64,000 nt of DNA from Bicyclus anynana (GCF_947172395.1 NC_069102.1:7842442-7906441); one strand, 5' to 3'; counted from the first letter of the stretch, positions 31,705-43,729 are shown. Made by a program: numbers and translations. The notes: generated by a model from the letters alone, not told the origin.

Positions 31705-31779
31705 CTGTAAACGATATAAGTGAAGCATTACTTGCTTGAAGACTTTCAATCACCAATTATTATCAAACTATTTTAACAA

Positions 31780-31985
31780 CCCCCCATAGGGCCAGACCTC
31801 CCTCCTACTAAGAGAGGGGTTATGGGCTTAGACTGGGTTTAAGCCCCATTACCATACCAAGCTTGCCAATTCGCACAGGTAAATAGTGGGTTTACCTCTA
31901 AGTTGCTAACCCCCACCCCTATAAAGAGGGAGACTTGGCCCTGCAATGGGCCATTAAAAAGTGGTGATAAATTGAATTCATTAAT
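31780..31985. repeat. Paired tail repeats forming a fold-back
   Basis: gggccagacctccctc near the left and gagggagacttggccctg near the right are complementary. Both are tail-type segments of lepidopteran LINE/SINE elements (..gaggcctggccctgcaatggg..). Confidence 0.5.
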
Positions 31986-33307
31986 TATTATTCATATTCA
32001 AATACTCCACAAATCAAATGGCTATGGCTGGGAGTATTTCCCATAACTCTGAGGTTATATTATTTAACGAAAATTAATTAAAAAAGTTCAAGGAACATGT
32101 GTTCTAAAATTAATATTTTCAAGATAAATAATATTTCTTTTGTAAACAGATCTTAAAATTTGTCCCTTAACAAATCCATATAATTATGGCGTAGCCAAGT
32201 TTTACGTACTTTCAAGTGCAAGGATAGATAAAGGCGTGTGTTACATGAATAGTCGGGATTATATAAATTACTTTGTATGAAAACATAAAAAGTTTTTATA
32301 TTTTAGTTAATTATTAGATAAGCAATTCGGCTCTTATAACTGGACTCGTCACCACCTTGAAGTTATGGGAAATAGTTCCCAGCACCATGTATAACTACAA
32401 AGTTTACAGGTATTCCCACACACAAATACTCATACTTGAAAATTCACAAAAAATAAGATCTATATTTTTAATTCTCTGTAATTTAAATTGCAATTAACCA
32501 TCTGACTTTAGAAGCTGTTTGGTTATAATTTTATGCATCATTAATAACCAATCGGCAATGTTACTCATCACATAAATCAGATGACAAGTCGTTGTAAAAT
32601 TGAACGATCAAAGTCGCCGATACATCTTAATCACTTTGTTCATTACATTAGTAAATAACGGCATTTATTCATAGGGTTGCTAACTTAGCCTGACCAGAAA
32701 ACTAAACAACTTCGACTTATTCCTGATAAAAATAAACTAATGGACGACCAGGCCCTCTAGCCAAGTGGCCAGTCTCTCTTTACTCTTCTCTTCTCTTTCT
32801 ACGATCGCAAACGCTTCGAAAACTAGATAGATGTATGGGAATGACAGATCTTGATCACCGGACCTGTCGATAGCAAATGTTAAAGACACTTAAAGACACC
32901 GTTCCAGCGAAACTAATGCATTCAATAGACTAGTTGACTCATGTCAAATTTAATTTAAACAATATTAATTTCGTGTAGTACATGGAATAAGGGTTCGAAA
33001 TATATATATCGATAGTAATTAATAAAAGTTAAGGATTTCTTATAAAACTTAACTTAAAAATCATGTATTTTTCCAAATTTTACAAACATTTGTTGCTTAC
33101 CACTACAATCAAAACCAAACCTTCAGTCTTCCGAAAATAGAATATCTATGTATAACTTCCTTTCGCTTTTTGATAGCAAACACGCGCACTTGAATTCCAA
33201 CAATTCTAAACGTTTCATGTTTAGGTATTTACTTCAAAATGTTTTTCTACATAAGTTCTACTAAAAGAGATGGATACAATTACTAAATGAAACATTATTT
33301 TGCCATA
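31986..33307. other. Intron 1, no gene seen
   Basis: AT-rich sequence with no recognised element. A short tRNA-like string occurs near 32,754 but cannot be folded convincingly. Confidence 0.5.
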
Positions 33308-33435
33308 CAAAAATAATAATTTCGAATTTTAGTCTTTCAAACTTTGAGTTTTCATTCAACCTAGCCCTGCAAATACACACAGAATTTACAGGGCCAGGTT
33401 GAAAGACTAAATAAAATTCGAAATTATTATTTTTG
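33308..33435. repeat. Long inverted repeat (33-37-bp arms)
   Basis: 33,308-33,340 (caaaaataataatttcgaat..gtctttcaa) pairs with 33,399-33,435, which has 4 extra bases. A second inner pair, tcaacctagccctg with cagggccaggttga, extends the stem. The whole 128 bp can fold into one hairpin. Confidence 0.85.
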
Positions 33436-34139
33436 AGTAAATTATTTTTTAAAAAAGTACCTATTAATAAATTATTACAATAATCAAAATTCATTTTCCT
33501 CTTCATAATGCACTTTTATTAAACATGTAGGAAAAGTTTTTTCTATTGTAAATAGATACCTATTGTTTGTATTAGACTGGCATACCGGGCCACGATTCAA
33601 CATATTAGTAGGTATCCTGTATACTACTTTCTTGTGGTCCCGAAGAGCTTTTAATGATACCTATATCATTAAAAGCCCCTAAAAGACTTTAATGTATTCT
33701 ATCCACATATTATTGTCCACTAATAAGGCCACAGTTGTTTCTCACTCGCTAAGGGTCTCAAAAATAAAGAACCCCACGTAAAACGTGATCCAATTTCAAA
33801 TTATCTGTTTAGCGATAGAAAACGGCCACTATTTATCGTATCCACAAACAATTTGTCAGTCCAAACGTTGTACATACAATTTACGGGCCTCACGGAGAGT
33901 ATAATGAGCTCTAACTACTTACATAAGAGTACATGTCGGCGGCGCTGACAAAGTACTTTTTTAACAACCAAGTTAAAAGTGTAAAGTAGACACTAAAGTG
34001 ACAATTTTGAAAACAACTACCTATTCCCTGATTGTAAGAATGACCGTTGTTGTATTCGGAAACAACAATCAAGTGAGGATGCTCCGGTTTTGGCGTGAAG
34101 TTGGGATAAATCAATTGTTATAACTGTAAAAAAATATGT

Positions 34140-36750
34140 AGAAACATGACTTCAATGTCACTCACGCAGAATGGTACTATGATGATAATACAAATAGTAT
34201 GAACATTAAGCCAACTAATGAACTTTTTACATCGCTAACTAGTGATTTTATGAATCTCTCACTTCTATCCCAATTTAGTTCCGAGCTTAACATTAATAAC
34301 AGATTGTTAGACTTGGTTTTTTGCAACGAGACTTGCACCGTGACCTCATGTTTGCATCCACTCGTGTCTGAAGATAGTCATCATAAATCCCTTGACATAG
34401 AAATATCTTTAAACAAAAAAGAGACACTAAAAAGTAACACTTTTATTAAAAAAATGTTCTATAAATCTGACTTTGATAACATAAATCTATGTTTAAATTC
34501 AATAGATTGGGACAAAACTTTCTCGACTTTATGTGCTGTTGAATCCAGAGTTAACTATTTCTATGAAATTCTGTATGACCTTATTAATAAATATGTACCG
34601 CAACGCGTTGTCAGAGACTCATACAAGTACCCTCCTTGGTATACCCGTTCACTTATTAAGGTTAGCAATGAAAAACGAAAATATCATGGAAAATGGAAAA
34701 CATATGGCAACCACATAGATTATATACAATTCTCTTATCTTCGACGAAGATTTAGGAAAATGGAACGTGATTGTTATAATACCTATAATATTATTTCGGA
34801 GGATAGGATAAGATATAATCCAAATTTTTTCTGGTCTTACGTAAAATCTAAATATAATAATAGTGACATACCAGAAAAAATGATTTTTGACAGTAAAATT
34901 TATACACACGGTAATGACATTTGCACAGCATTCAACACATACTTTCATTCTGTTTTCATACCACAAACAAATAATTGTCATTCCAACACTACACTTCCTG
35001 TGCACTGTGACTATGCACCCATTGTTGACATTAATTCTATTAACCTTAACGATGATATTATATTAAAGGAGCTTAAATCTGTTAATATTCGTAAAAGCGC
35101 AGGCTATGACAACATACATCCCATATTAATCTCTAGGTGCGCTACTGCACTATTGAAACCTATTTCTTATATTTTTCGAGCTTCTATAGAATCTGGTATA
35201 TTCCCCAATATTTGGAAACAAGCTCTTATTACTCCTATACCTAAAAATACACAAAAACACCTTATCACTCAATATAGACCGATTTCTAAATTATGTATTT
35301 TTGGTAAACTTCTCGAGAAAATAGTTTCAAGTCAACTATCCTCAGCTATTCGGAATAACGTTAACGAAAATCAACATGGTTTTATAAAGTCTCGTGGTGT
35401 TGAAAGTAACCTAATTATGTTTACAGATTTTTTATCTCGGTCGATGGATAAAAACATCCAGGTAGATGCCGTGTATACAGACTTTTCCAAAGCTTTCGAT
35501 AAAATTAACCATGATTTACTTTTAGAAAAGCTTTGGAAATTAGGAGTTCACGGTAATCTGCTCAGATGGATTGAATCTTATATTAAAAATCGTAGTCAAG
35601 CTGTTTGTTTGAAAGGTTTTCGCTCAAAATTTTTATTAGTTCCTTCTGGCGTTCCACAAGGCTCCCATTTAGGCCCAGTGCTCTTCTCATTATACATAAA
35701 CGACATAGGAGACTACCTTGTTAATAGTAATTATCTGCTATATGCTGACGATACAAAACTATATAGAGCTGTAACATGTATTGCTGATTGTCAGAAGTTA
35801 CAGGAAGACCTCGATAATCTATTAGATTATTGTGCACGTAATCAGCTTTTTCTAAATTCTGATAAATGTAGTATTATATCTTTTACTAGAAAAAAATATC
35901 CTTTGAAATTTAATTATAAACTTTGTAATAACACTCTTATGCGTGTAAACCAGATTCGTGACTTAGGTGTATTCTTAGATGATAAACTTACATTTAACTT
36001 ACATATAGATAAAATAATACAACGATCATTCAGAAATTTGGGCTTCATTAACCGAACTACTAAACCATTTAGTAAATCGATCACTTTAAAAATATTGTAC
36101 TTTGCATTTGTTCGTTCAACACTAGACTTTTGTTGCATAGTTTGGAGCCCATTCTACAAATTTCATATTGATCGTATCGAAAAAGTTCAACGTAAGTTTA
36201 TTAGAACCTTAAACTTTCGTTTTAACTTCCATTGTGATTCCTATGAAAATTCCTTAAAGCATCATCGTATTTTAAGCTTATTTAATCGAAAGCAATTTGA
36301 TATCACGTTCTTATATAAAGTAATGAACGGCATGATCGATTGTCCCGGGTTACTATCTAAAATTAATTTTTCATACCGATTTAAACTTCCTAGTCGCCCC
36401 AACCGTAAATTTAATTTATTTTCACCTCCCTACTTTTATAAAAAATATACACGCAACTGTTGCGTTTCTCGAGCTATGAGATTATATAATGTTGAATTTT
36501 CTCATTTAGACCTAAGTTTTAGTTCTTTAGATGTAATTAAAAAAGCATGTTTTAAAAAATATCAATAATAATACTTCGATTATAACTTCTGTACCTACTC
36601 ACTATTTCCGATGTTCAAACTCTTTTTTATATTTATAAGTACTTTTTCGGCAATGTATTGTCTATTTTGATTGTATTTTCTTATAATTAGTAATATTGTT
36701 TTGTAATGACTGTTTTTGCCAAAATAAATAAAAATATAAAAATATAAACT
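34140..36750 (+). mobile_element. 5'-truncated Jockey/CR1-group LINE
   Basis: The element begins within the endonuclease domain near 34,142. It contains one open reading frame to 36,568 and ends in a 180-bp 3' UTR with ccaaaataaataaaaatata-type A/T-rich repeats. It lies in intron 1, antisense to the host gene. A target site duplication could not be found with confidence. Confidence 0.85.
34142..36568 (+). CDS. LINE ORF2: endonuclease C-part plus reverse transcriptase
   Basis: The first ATG (34,199, 789 codons) is probably not the true start. The frame is open from 34,142, and those extra 19 codons read HDFNVTHAEWYYDD-like, which fits the (G)DFN..W motif of the endonuclease domain. Counting from the ATG: NRLLDLVF (about 34-41) and EDSHH (58-62) close the endonuclease; KSAGYDNIHP (about 299), YRPISK (359), NQHGF (391), YTDFSKAFD (426-434), SGVPQGSHLGP (483-493) and YADD (515-518) are the RT blocks with all catalytic Asp residues. 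No stop or frameshift is visible. The N-terminal endonuclease half and ORF1 are missing. Confidence 0.93.
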   Translation, partial: KHDFNVTHAEWYYDDNTNSMNIKPTNELFTSLTSDFMNLSLLSQFSSELNINNRLLDLVFCNETCTVTSCLHPLVSEDSHHKSLDIEISLNKKETLKSNTFIKKMFYKSDFDNINLCLNSIDWDKTFSTLCAVESRVNYFYEILYDLINKYVPQRVVRDSYKYPPWYTRSLIKVSNEKRKYHGKWKTYGNHIDYIQFSYLRRRFRKMERDCYNTYNIISEDRIRYNPNFFWSYVKSKYNNSDIPEKMIFDSKIYTHGNDICTAFNTYFHSVFIPQTNNCHSNTTLPVHCDYAPIVDINSINLNDDIILKELKSVNIRKSAGYDNIHPILISRCATALLKPISYIFRASIESGIFPNIWKQALITPIPKNTQKHLITQYRPISKLCIFGKLLEKIVSSQLSSAIRNNVNENQHGFIKSRGVESNLIMFTDFLSRSMDKNIQVDAVYTDFSKAFDKINHDLLLEKLWKLGVHGNLLRWIESYIKNRSQAVCLKGFRSKFLLVPSGVPQGSHLGPVLFSLYINDIGDYLVNSNYLLYADDTKLYRAVTCIADCQKLQEDLDNLLDYCARNQLFLNSDKCSIISFTRKKYPLKFNYKLCNNTLMRVNQIRDLGVFLDDKLTFNLHIDKIIQRSFRNLGFINRTTKPFSKSITLKILYFAFVRSTLDFCCIVWSPFYKFHIDRIEKVQRKFIRTLNFRFNFHCDSYENSLKHHRILSLFNRKQFDITFLYKVMNGMIDCPGLLSKINFSYRFKLPSRPNRKFNLFSPPYFYKKYTRNCCVSRAMRLYNVEFSHLDLSFSSLDVIKKACFKKYQ

Positions 36751-36850
36751 TGATGCGTAAAGTAAAACGAAATGGGAGACAAAATTGTATTTCATTCAGA
36801 ATATCGACAAAAATATCCTTAAAACAAAACACATGAGGAAATCATGGTTG

Positions 36851-36979
36851 TTTATTGAATAAAGTTGGAGGACTATAAATGGATGAAATTGAATTTATTG
36901 AATAGAATTGGCAGACTATAAATGGATGAAATTGAATTTATTAAATAAAGTTGGAGGACTATAAATGGATGTAATTGAA
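36851..36979. repeat. 43-bp tandem repeat, three units
   Basis: Units start at 36,851, 36,894 and 36,937 (tttattgaataaagttggag, then gactataaatggatg). They differ by a few substitutions. The array lies 100 bp beyond the LINE 3' end. Confidence 0.9.
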
Positions 36980-37330
36980 TTATAAAACCCGCTAGTTATT
37001 TATTCGTATTATTTCAGTAATCTCTCAATAATGAAAATTAGAGATGCACTTTTCCATTCATCGTTAGGACGTATTTACAATGTTATACGTTTGTATGCGA
37101 CCCAATACACAAATTAGAGTCTTCCCTTAAACAAACGTTCTAAAGCTGAACCCGTGGGTGTCAGACCATAACATTTTCCTTGTCTTTCCAATTTATTACT
37201 TTCTCGGGTTGTTTAGGGCTACCTGCTGACTTAACATGACTAATATTTTTTTTATTTTTAAGAAGTAAGTGACATGTCATCAGTAAAGTCTGACGCTTGC
37301 TCACTTTTCATTGTCGTTTAGAATTTTATG
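36980..37330. other. Intron 1, nothing recognised
   Basis: Non-coding, AT-rich. Confidence 0.5.
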
Positions 37331-37545
37331 CGTAACTAGCGGACGTCCGCTACTTCATCCGCGTGGAATTCTGTTTTTCACAAATCCCGCGGGAACCATG
37401 GATTTTTCCGGGATGAAAAGTAAAATCTATTTCCATTCCAAATTTTAGCCAAATCGCTTCAGTAGCAGCAGCGTAAAAGAGGAACAAACTTACTTACACA
37501 CTCTTACACTTACACACAAACTTTCGCCTTTATAATATTAGTGTG
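37331..37545 (-). mobile_element. Helitron-like non-autonomous element, complete
   Basis: On the minus strand it starts ctaatattataaaggcgaaa and ends ggacgtccgctagtt, with gcgatttggctaaaatttgg and ccatggttcccgcgggattt inside. Confidence 0.65.
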
Positions 37546-38282
37546 ATAGTATGATAAGCTTTATCTTACTTTACTTAATTTCTCTCAATTTAGATGCAGT
37601 TAAGAATGAAATGTTCTAGGTGAATAAGTGTTTGTGTTCCTTAAAATAACTCATTATTAAAATGGAGTATAATTAGTTATTAACGAGAAATAATCGATAT
37701 TAGACATGTCGTGTATAAATAGATGACGTTTCTGCACACTTCACCATATTTTTTTTTTACTTTTTCATATAATTTTATATTTTGATTGTGCAATCAAATC
37801 CTCTATAACGAAAATGTCTGAATAAATATTGTATAAATAAAAAAGATTCCTTAAAATAATACCAAATAAAAATATAATATTAAAAAATCTCATTTTGGGA
37901 CATCCCTAATCGTCAGCCCACCGCAGTTCTCATTGGCTTGCGCAATCTGACATCTCCATTAGATGTTTAAACTGCTAACGATACATTTTCAACAAGCAAC
38001 TATGCACCCGAAACGTACGCATTTAAACGACCCAATGTGGAGTATCAAGTAGTGTTGTCAGTATAGAAAGAATCGGTTCTATATTTTTTTTAATCTTTAC
38101 TAATGTAAAGTTTGTGACTACGTAAGGTTCGACTGCTATTCATATTCTATGCCCCATTCGCACGAGCGCTTTTTTAACGGGCGTTAAAAATATAAATGAC
38201 GTGTATATTCACTTTAATAAAACCTCGCGTTTCACACATTTTTTTCGTATGTTCGAGCACTAATTTTTGACACAGAGATTAG
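37546..38282. other. Intron 1, nothing recognised
   Basis: AT-rich sequence without an identifiable element. Confidence 0.5.
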
Positions 38283-38482
38283 TTACATCTATACAAATAT
38301 TATAAAGCTGAAGAGTTTGTTTGTTTGAACAAGCTAATCTCAGAAAATACTGGTCCGATTTGAAAAAATCTTTCAGTTATAGATAGCCCATTTATCAAGA
38401 AAGGCTTTATTTTATTTTATCCCCTTATTCTTACGGGTACGGGAACCACGCGGGTGAACGCGACCGCGCGGCGTCTCTTAAT
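38283..38482 (+). mobile_element. Helitron-like element, second subfamily
   Basis: It starts atctatacaaatattataaa plus gctgaagagtttgtttg and ends gggaaccacgcgggtgaacg..cgcgcggcgtc, the same subfamily as 47,826 and 29,386. The last CTAG is degraded. Confidence 0.65.
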
Positions 38483-39719
38483 ATAGAAAAATACTCATTT
38501 TCAAAATTGAAAAAATGAGAAAACACACCTCTTAATCTTCTCTCCCCACTGTCTTACATATTACTATAGTTTTACCAATTTGAATTTTTAAATTTAAGTG
38601 ACTAACTCAAAATAAAAGATCTGCATCATGTAATAGGTACAGTTTAAGTTTTAAAACGTATCCGCACATCACTAATCGGGTGCGTCTAAATACCATCTTA
38701 AGTGCTTTATTAAGTGCCGATCGCAGTTATTTTTATGCCGCGCGCCCTTGATACACATTTGTGCATATATTCGTGTTATCTTTATTGCCTGTTAAAAGTT
38801 CGTCTTGTCATTATGCGTAATGTATTTTCACAGATATATTTTGTTTTCCCACATGGCATTGCTGTCTCAAATATTACATCATTCTTCAATACATAAAATA
38901 TCCCGAGTGCTAATGACTTTACTGGCAACATATAGGTAGTCTTTCTAGACTTAATTCTTACCAACTTCTTTATTAATCATCAATTAAAAATCGTCAAGAT
39001 TAATTTTTACCAATACCATTTTTTATTTTTTTGTCTTTGACCCCACAGTTACTGAAACTGTGGGGTTGCCAGATATAAACAGGTAGTAAGAGTTAGGTAG
39101 TAAAAGTTTATCTACCCTCACCGGTATTTATATCGTCTAATATGTCAAATGAAAGCGTATTTTATTCTTAATTTAACTATATTATGATTTTAATTTAATT
39201 GTATGTACTTTGATCTAGTTCATAGTTTTCTAGATTTTGTATGTACCTAATATGCATCTATGTGTAAAATATATCTGACCACAATTTAACTAGGCAACCT
39301 ATTTGCAATGTGTCACTGTAAATATTATTTATCACTTAGTTGATAACAATCAATAATACCTAACAGATAAGGGTATTTATAATTCAAAGGAGATGGTTCA
39401 AAATTGTATGGAGCCCAGGATCAGTCATTGTACCCTAGCGGAAATAAAAGAAGATATTTTTTAACTATTTTTGATTATACAAATCTACGCATTTACTTTA
39501 ATTCTTTCGAAATAATATTCAATAACTCCCAAGAAATGCAACATTTATAAGGGTAATAATGGCGGATAGATGACGTTTTCAATGCAATAATCGATTTGAC
39601 GTTTGCTGTCAATTGTCATGGCATAGTTGCTCTATGGGCGCCATCTTGGTATAACTCAAAAAATTTGGTTTTTATTTTATTTATTTATTTTTATTTAGTT
39701 AAAATCCTTGAATTTTTTA
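38483..39719. other. Intron 1, no gene seen
   Basis: AT-rich sequence. Short overlapping ORFs near 38,714-38,964 are on opposite strands and have no support. Confidence 0.5.
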
Positions 39720-39905
39720 AATTTTGGACCTGAAATGGACCATCTCCTTTCATTTATTTCAATTATGTTTAGTTTTGAAACGTCAAGTTATGTCATGATT
39801 TATGTTGTATGTATTTTTAACCGACTTCCAAAAAGGAGGAGGTTCTACGTTCGGCTGTATGTATGTTTTTTTTTAATGTGTTATCTTGGACCTTACACAC
39901 TCAAA
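39720..39905 (+). repeat. Dispersed repeat W2 copy
   Basis: gacctgaaatggaccatctc (also at 12,778) and taaccgacttccaaaaagga (also at 12,100) show the same pieces in the opposite order. Confidence 0.5.
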
Positions 39906-40157
39906 ATATAAATCAATACGCTTCGACCATAGTAAATGCTTGTTTGCTTAGAAAATAGCATTGTAGGTTGTACTCGTAGTTTGTTTGCGGTGTTCCGTAC
40001 GGTGCTTCAAGATCGGAGGCCACATCTTGACCTTAAGCAGTCTAGATCAAGCATTTAAGATCACCGGTACCTGGCATAGATAAATTAAATCGGAAATATT
40101 TTATTGTTTTGTGTTCAATATTGTACCGTATAAAATGAGTAGGTACCTAACTAATGA

Positions 40158-40473
40158 AGAGCCGTGATAGCCCAGTGGATATGACCTCTGCCTCCGATTC
40201 CGGAGGGTGTGGGTTCGAATCCGGTCCGGGGCATGCACCTCCAACTTTTCAGTTGTGTGCATTTTAAGAAATTAAATATCACGTGTCTCAATCGGTGAAG
40301 GAAAAACATCGTGAGGAAACCTGCATACCAGAGAATTATCTTAATTCTCTGCGGGTGTGAAGTCTGCCAATCCGCATTGGGCCAGCGTGGTGGACTATTG
40401 GCCTAACCCCTCTCATTCTGAGAGGAGACTCGAGCTTAGCAGTGAGCCGAATATGGGTTGATGATGACGACCT
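40158..40473 (+). repeat. SINE-A, full length
   Basis: Best-preserved copy: agccgtgatagcccagtgga, B box gggttcgaatccggtccggg, body, end gagccgaatatgggttgatg. Confidence 0.92.
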
Positions 40474-40489
40474 AACTAATATTAATTAC

Positions 40490-40775
40490 TAGTAAGTGAT
40501 GACGCAGTCTAAGATGGAAGCGGGCTAACTTGTTAGGAGGAGGATGAAAATCCACACTCCTTTCGGTTTCTACACGGCATCGTACCGGAACGCTAAATCG
40601 CTCGGCGGTACGTCTTTGCCGGTAGGGTGGTAACTAGCCGAAGCCCCCCCACCCACCTCTCTCCCACCAGCCAGACCTAGACCAATTAAGAAAACCTCAA
40701 TCGGCCCAGCCGGGGATCGAACGCAGGACCTTGTAAATCCACCGCGCATACCATTGCGCCACCGTCGTATATGTA
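40490..40775 (-). repeat. SINE-B, tail trimmed
   Basis: Minus copy starting at tagtaagtgatgacgcagtc. The A-rich end is missing. A C/CCACC expansion (gccccccccacccacctctc-like) occurs near 40,645. The head is partly deleted. Confidence 0.85.
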
Positions 40776-40829
40776 ATAAATATATTTCCAAAATAACTAT
40801 CATTTTATTGATCGATTACTGATGCCAAA

Positions 40830-40978
40830 AATGCAATTAGTAGAATTTTTGTCTGTCTGTCTGCATGTATGTACGTTACTTATGTCTTATAGAAAAAAAA
40901 ACTTCTCGACGGATTTTAACGAAACTTGGTAAGAAGTCTGAGGGCAGACGAGGTCACGGGCGTCCGCTAGTACTTAAT
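40830..40978 (+). repeat. Helitron-like or related 3' fragment
   Basis: gtctgtctgtctgcatgtat..cgacggattttaacgaaact..cgaggtcacgggcgtccgct plus agt. The CTAGT end is kept. Confidence 0.5.
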
Positions 40979-41164
40979 AAATGAGTATAAAATTTTCAAG
41001 TAAAATAATGTAGATAAGTACGTATATACTAGCCGGGATTTAAGTCTTTGGATTTTATCTTGTGAATGTTATCAAATATATTTTTATCGACTAGATTAAC
41101 TAGGTAATCCTCCATATTTTTATGGTGGATTACGTTTCATACTTGATAAGATTTGATTTATACT

Positions 41165-41755
41165 AAGCACTTCACTATGGCCATATTCAGCTCACTGCTA
41201 AACACGACTCTCCTCTCAGAATTAGCGGGGTTAGGCCAATCACGCTGGATTAAGAAAATTCTCAAGTACGCAGGTTTCCTCACGATGTTTTTCCTTCACC
41301 ATTTGAGACACGTGATATTTAATTTATTAAAATGCACATAACGGCCTCTGTGGCGCAGTGGTATGCGAGGTGGATTTACAAAACGGAGGTCCTGGGTTCG
41401 ATCCCCGGCTGGGCATATTGAATTTTCTTAATTAGTCCAGGTCTGGCTGGTGGGAGGCTTCGGCCGTGGCTAGTTACCACCCTACCGGCAAAGACGTACG
41501 CCAAGCGATTTAGCGTTCCGGTACGATGCCGTGTAGAAACCGAAAGGGGTGTGGATTTTCATCCTCCTCCTAACAAGTTAGCCCGCTTCCATCTTAGACT
41601 GAATCATCACTTACCATCAGGTGAGATTGTAGTCAAGGGCTAACTTGTAAAGAATAAAAAAAAAACTGAAAAGTTGGAGGTGCTTGCCCCGGACCGGATT
41701 CGAACCTATCTCCCAATCGAAGACATATCTACCGGGCTATCACGGCTCTAATTTC
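41165..41755 (-). repeat. SINE-A split by a SINE-B
   Basis: The minus copy's 3' half (41,165-41,340) and its head (41,669-41,755) are separated by a complete SINE-B. Intact copies read gcacacaactgaaaag across the site. Confidence 0.85.
41341..41668 (+). repeat. SINE-B, full length, inside SINE-A
   Basis: Head ggcctctgtggcgcagtggt, B box ggttcgatccccgg, body and an A9 end. The bases aac flank both ends, a possible short target duplication. Confidence 0.92.
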
Positions 41756-42124
41756 TTATATTTATTTATATTCTAGGGCCCTCAAAATGTAAGCAAATCA
41801 CATTTTTATACATTAGTAACTTAAACAAATATAGTAGACACCAATACCTATACAAGCATGATCAATATTCATCATATCATAGTGTTGTTAATACACTCAA
41901 GCTCGGTGACAGTTTAAAAAAAGATAACCCATAAATTGAATGGACAGTTCACACGTGCTCATACAGGACGATAACACAAACAACACTTGTCTTATTTTTA
42001 CAATCCTGAATAAGCACGTGCTTCGTGAATGGGAGTATAATTTCTGTTTACTTTTACTCTCCAAAGAAGTTAAGCTTTGGGCACATTGGTGTACCCATTG
42101 ACGTTTCTCTATGCGCAGAGACTT

Positions 42125-42345
42125 ATTTTTTATTCTCTACACGTTAGCCCTTGACTACAATCTCAATAATGGTAAGTGATGGTGCAATCTAAGATGAAAA
42201 CAGGCTAACTTGGTAGGAGTAGGATGAAAATCGTCACAACATCGTACCGGAACGATAAATCGGTTAGCAGTACGTGTTTTCTGGTAGGGTGGTAACTAGC
42301 CACGGCCGAAGCCCCAGCAGCCAGACCTGGACCAATTAAGAAAAC
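42125..42345 (-). repeat. SINE-B, head missing
   Basis: Tail and body are present (cacgttagcccttgactaca..ggtagggtggtaactagcca). It stops near ggaccaattaagaaaa. Confidence 0.8.
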
Positions 42346-42539
42346 CCGAAATTCCTTTTGGATTTGGAAGTAGTAGGATGTTACTTAAAATTACGATAAT
42401 TATGTTATTTCGTTGAAAATACAACGTTAGATGATCGCTTAAATGAAAATACTATGAAAGTTGAAAGCTAAGTTTTGAATTGTTCACCTCGATTCGTAAC
42501 TGACAGTATCAATTAAAAAAATATTATTTTATTATAATT

Positions 42540-42780
42540 TAAGACTGCTATTATATATTAACTACCTACAACTATTATATTAACTACATAATATTATAAA
42601 AATAAAAAAGGAAATATACTAAATTTAAACTATATCTAAAGACTCAGGCGTCGTTCGTCCGAATCGATGTTCATTGGCCCAAGTGCCCAGAAGGCTGACA
42701 GTATTGCCACGTTGTATGGCAATACTAATTCTCTGGCCTAAATATAGGCCAGCATTAAAAAAATATGCAATCCTAAATAG
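42540..42780 (-). repeat. Possible LINE C-terminus and 3' UTR
   Basis: The minus strand reads ISIAIQRGNTVSLLGTW and a stop soon after, followed by an AT-rich 3' part. The pattern recalls the end of a LINE protein but no clade could be fixed. Two short hairpins (gtattgcca/tggcaatac; ctggcct/aggccag) lie at 42,698-42,760. Confidence 0.35.
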
Positions 42781-43379
42781 AAGTTGAGAACCGAAACACC
42801 TAGTTTTCGAACCAACAAATAAGAAACTAACACGATTAATACCCCCTCATTGTGTACTACGCTCTATACCTACAGTACAAGAAGTTTACCGTTCAAGCTT
42901 GTAAAAACACTTGGCAAGAGCAAATATTCGACGAAGGATAGCGGTCAAATGTTACGTGAATGACCCTTTACTTTTAAACCGAATTCCAAAAGAAGTATCG
43001 ATAGCAGTGATTTACTTTTCTGTTTTAGGTTTTTTTAATAACAATAATAAAGCGGCTGAGTGTAAGGCCGTATGTTCCTACATTTTTTTATTGAGTAAGA
43101 ATACAATAGGGAACTTAACCTAACTTATCCTAAGAACTATACAAATCATGCCCACGTGGAATAGTGACAAGAATACTTGCTGCATTTTCACTGATTTTGC
43201 AAAAAATGAGCCAGTCTTTGTGTCACCACAACAACTGTCCTGCGTTTGATTCTTATACTCTAGACTTCTCCTTATAGAAGAAGGAACGGCCCTTCTTGCT
43301 TAGGCCCACGAAAAAAGCTTAGCTTGACTTAGCTTACAAAGCTCTTTGAGGCGAAGGTGTGTAGCACCAGTAATGTCGT

Positions 43380-43465
43380 CGGAAGTCCTTTATTCTGTTG
43401 AGAATGATTATGATGATGTTGATGGTGACGATTATGATTATGATTATAATGATGATGATAAGTAT
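43380..43465. repeat. Imperfect (GATGAT/GATTAT) microsatellite
   Basis: Run of gatgatgttgatggtgacga..tgattatgattataatgatg. Confidence 0.7.
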
Positions 43466-43706
43466 ACTGCAGCCTTTCTTGATGAGTAAGAAATTAGAAA
43501 TGAAGGTAGAAAACGCATGTCAATTCATAACTTTTTTATTTTAGATCATGTATGGTTCGTTCGTTCTAAGCTTATTATTCTAATTTATTTTTTTTAACAT
43601 AAAAACAAGGTAATTATAATTATTATTAGGTGTGAAATGACTAGTGATTTATACCCTCATTTTTAATTTGTTTGTTGGTAAACATTAATCATCAAGAAAG
43701 ACTGTA

Positions 43707-43729
43707 GTTAGTAGTAGTAGTAGTAGTAG
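43707..43729. repeat. (GTA)n microsatellite
   Basis: gttagtagtagtagtagtag and onward, about seven units. Confidence 0.9.

Noticed and set aside
34649..35005. Minus-strand 118-codon ORF
   Set aside because: It is antisense within the intact LINE reading frame, so a shadow.
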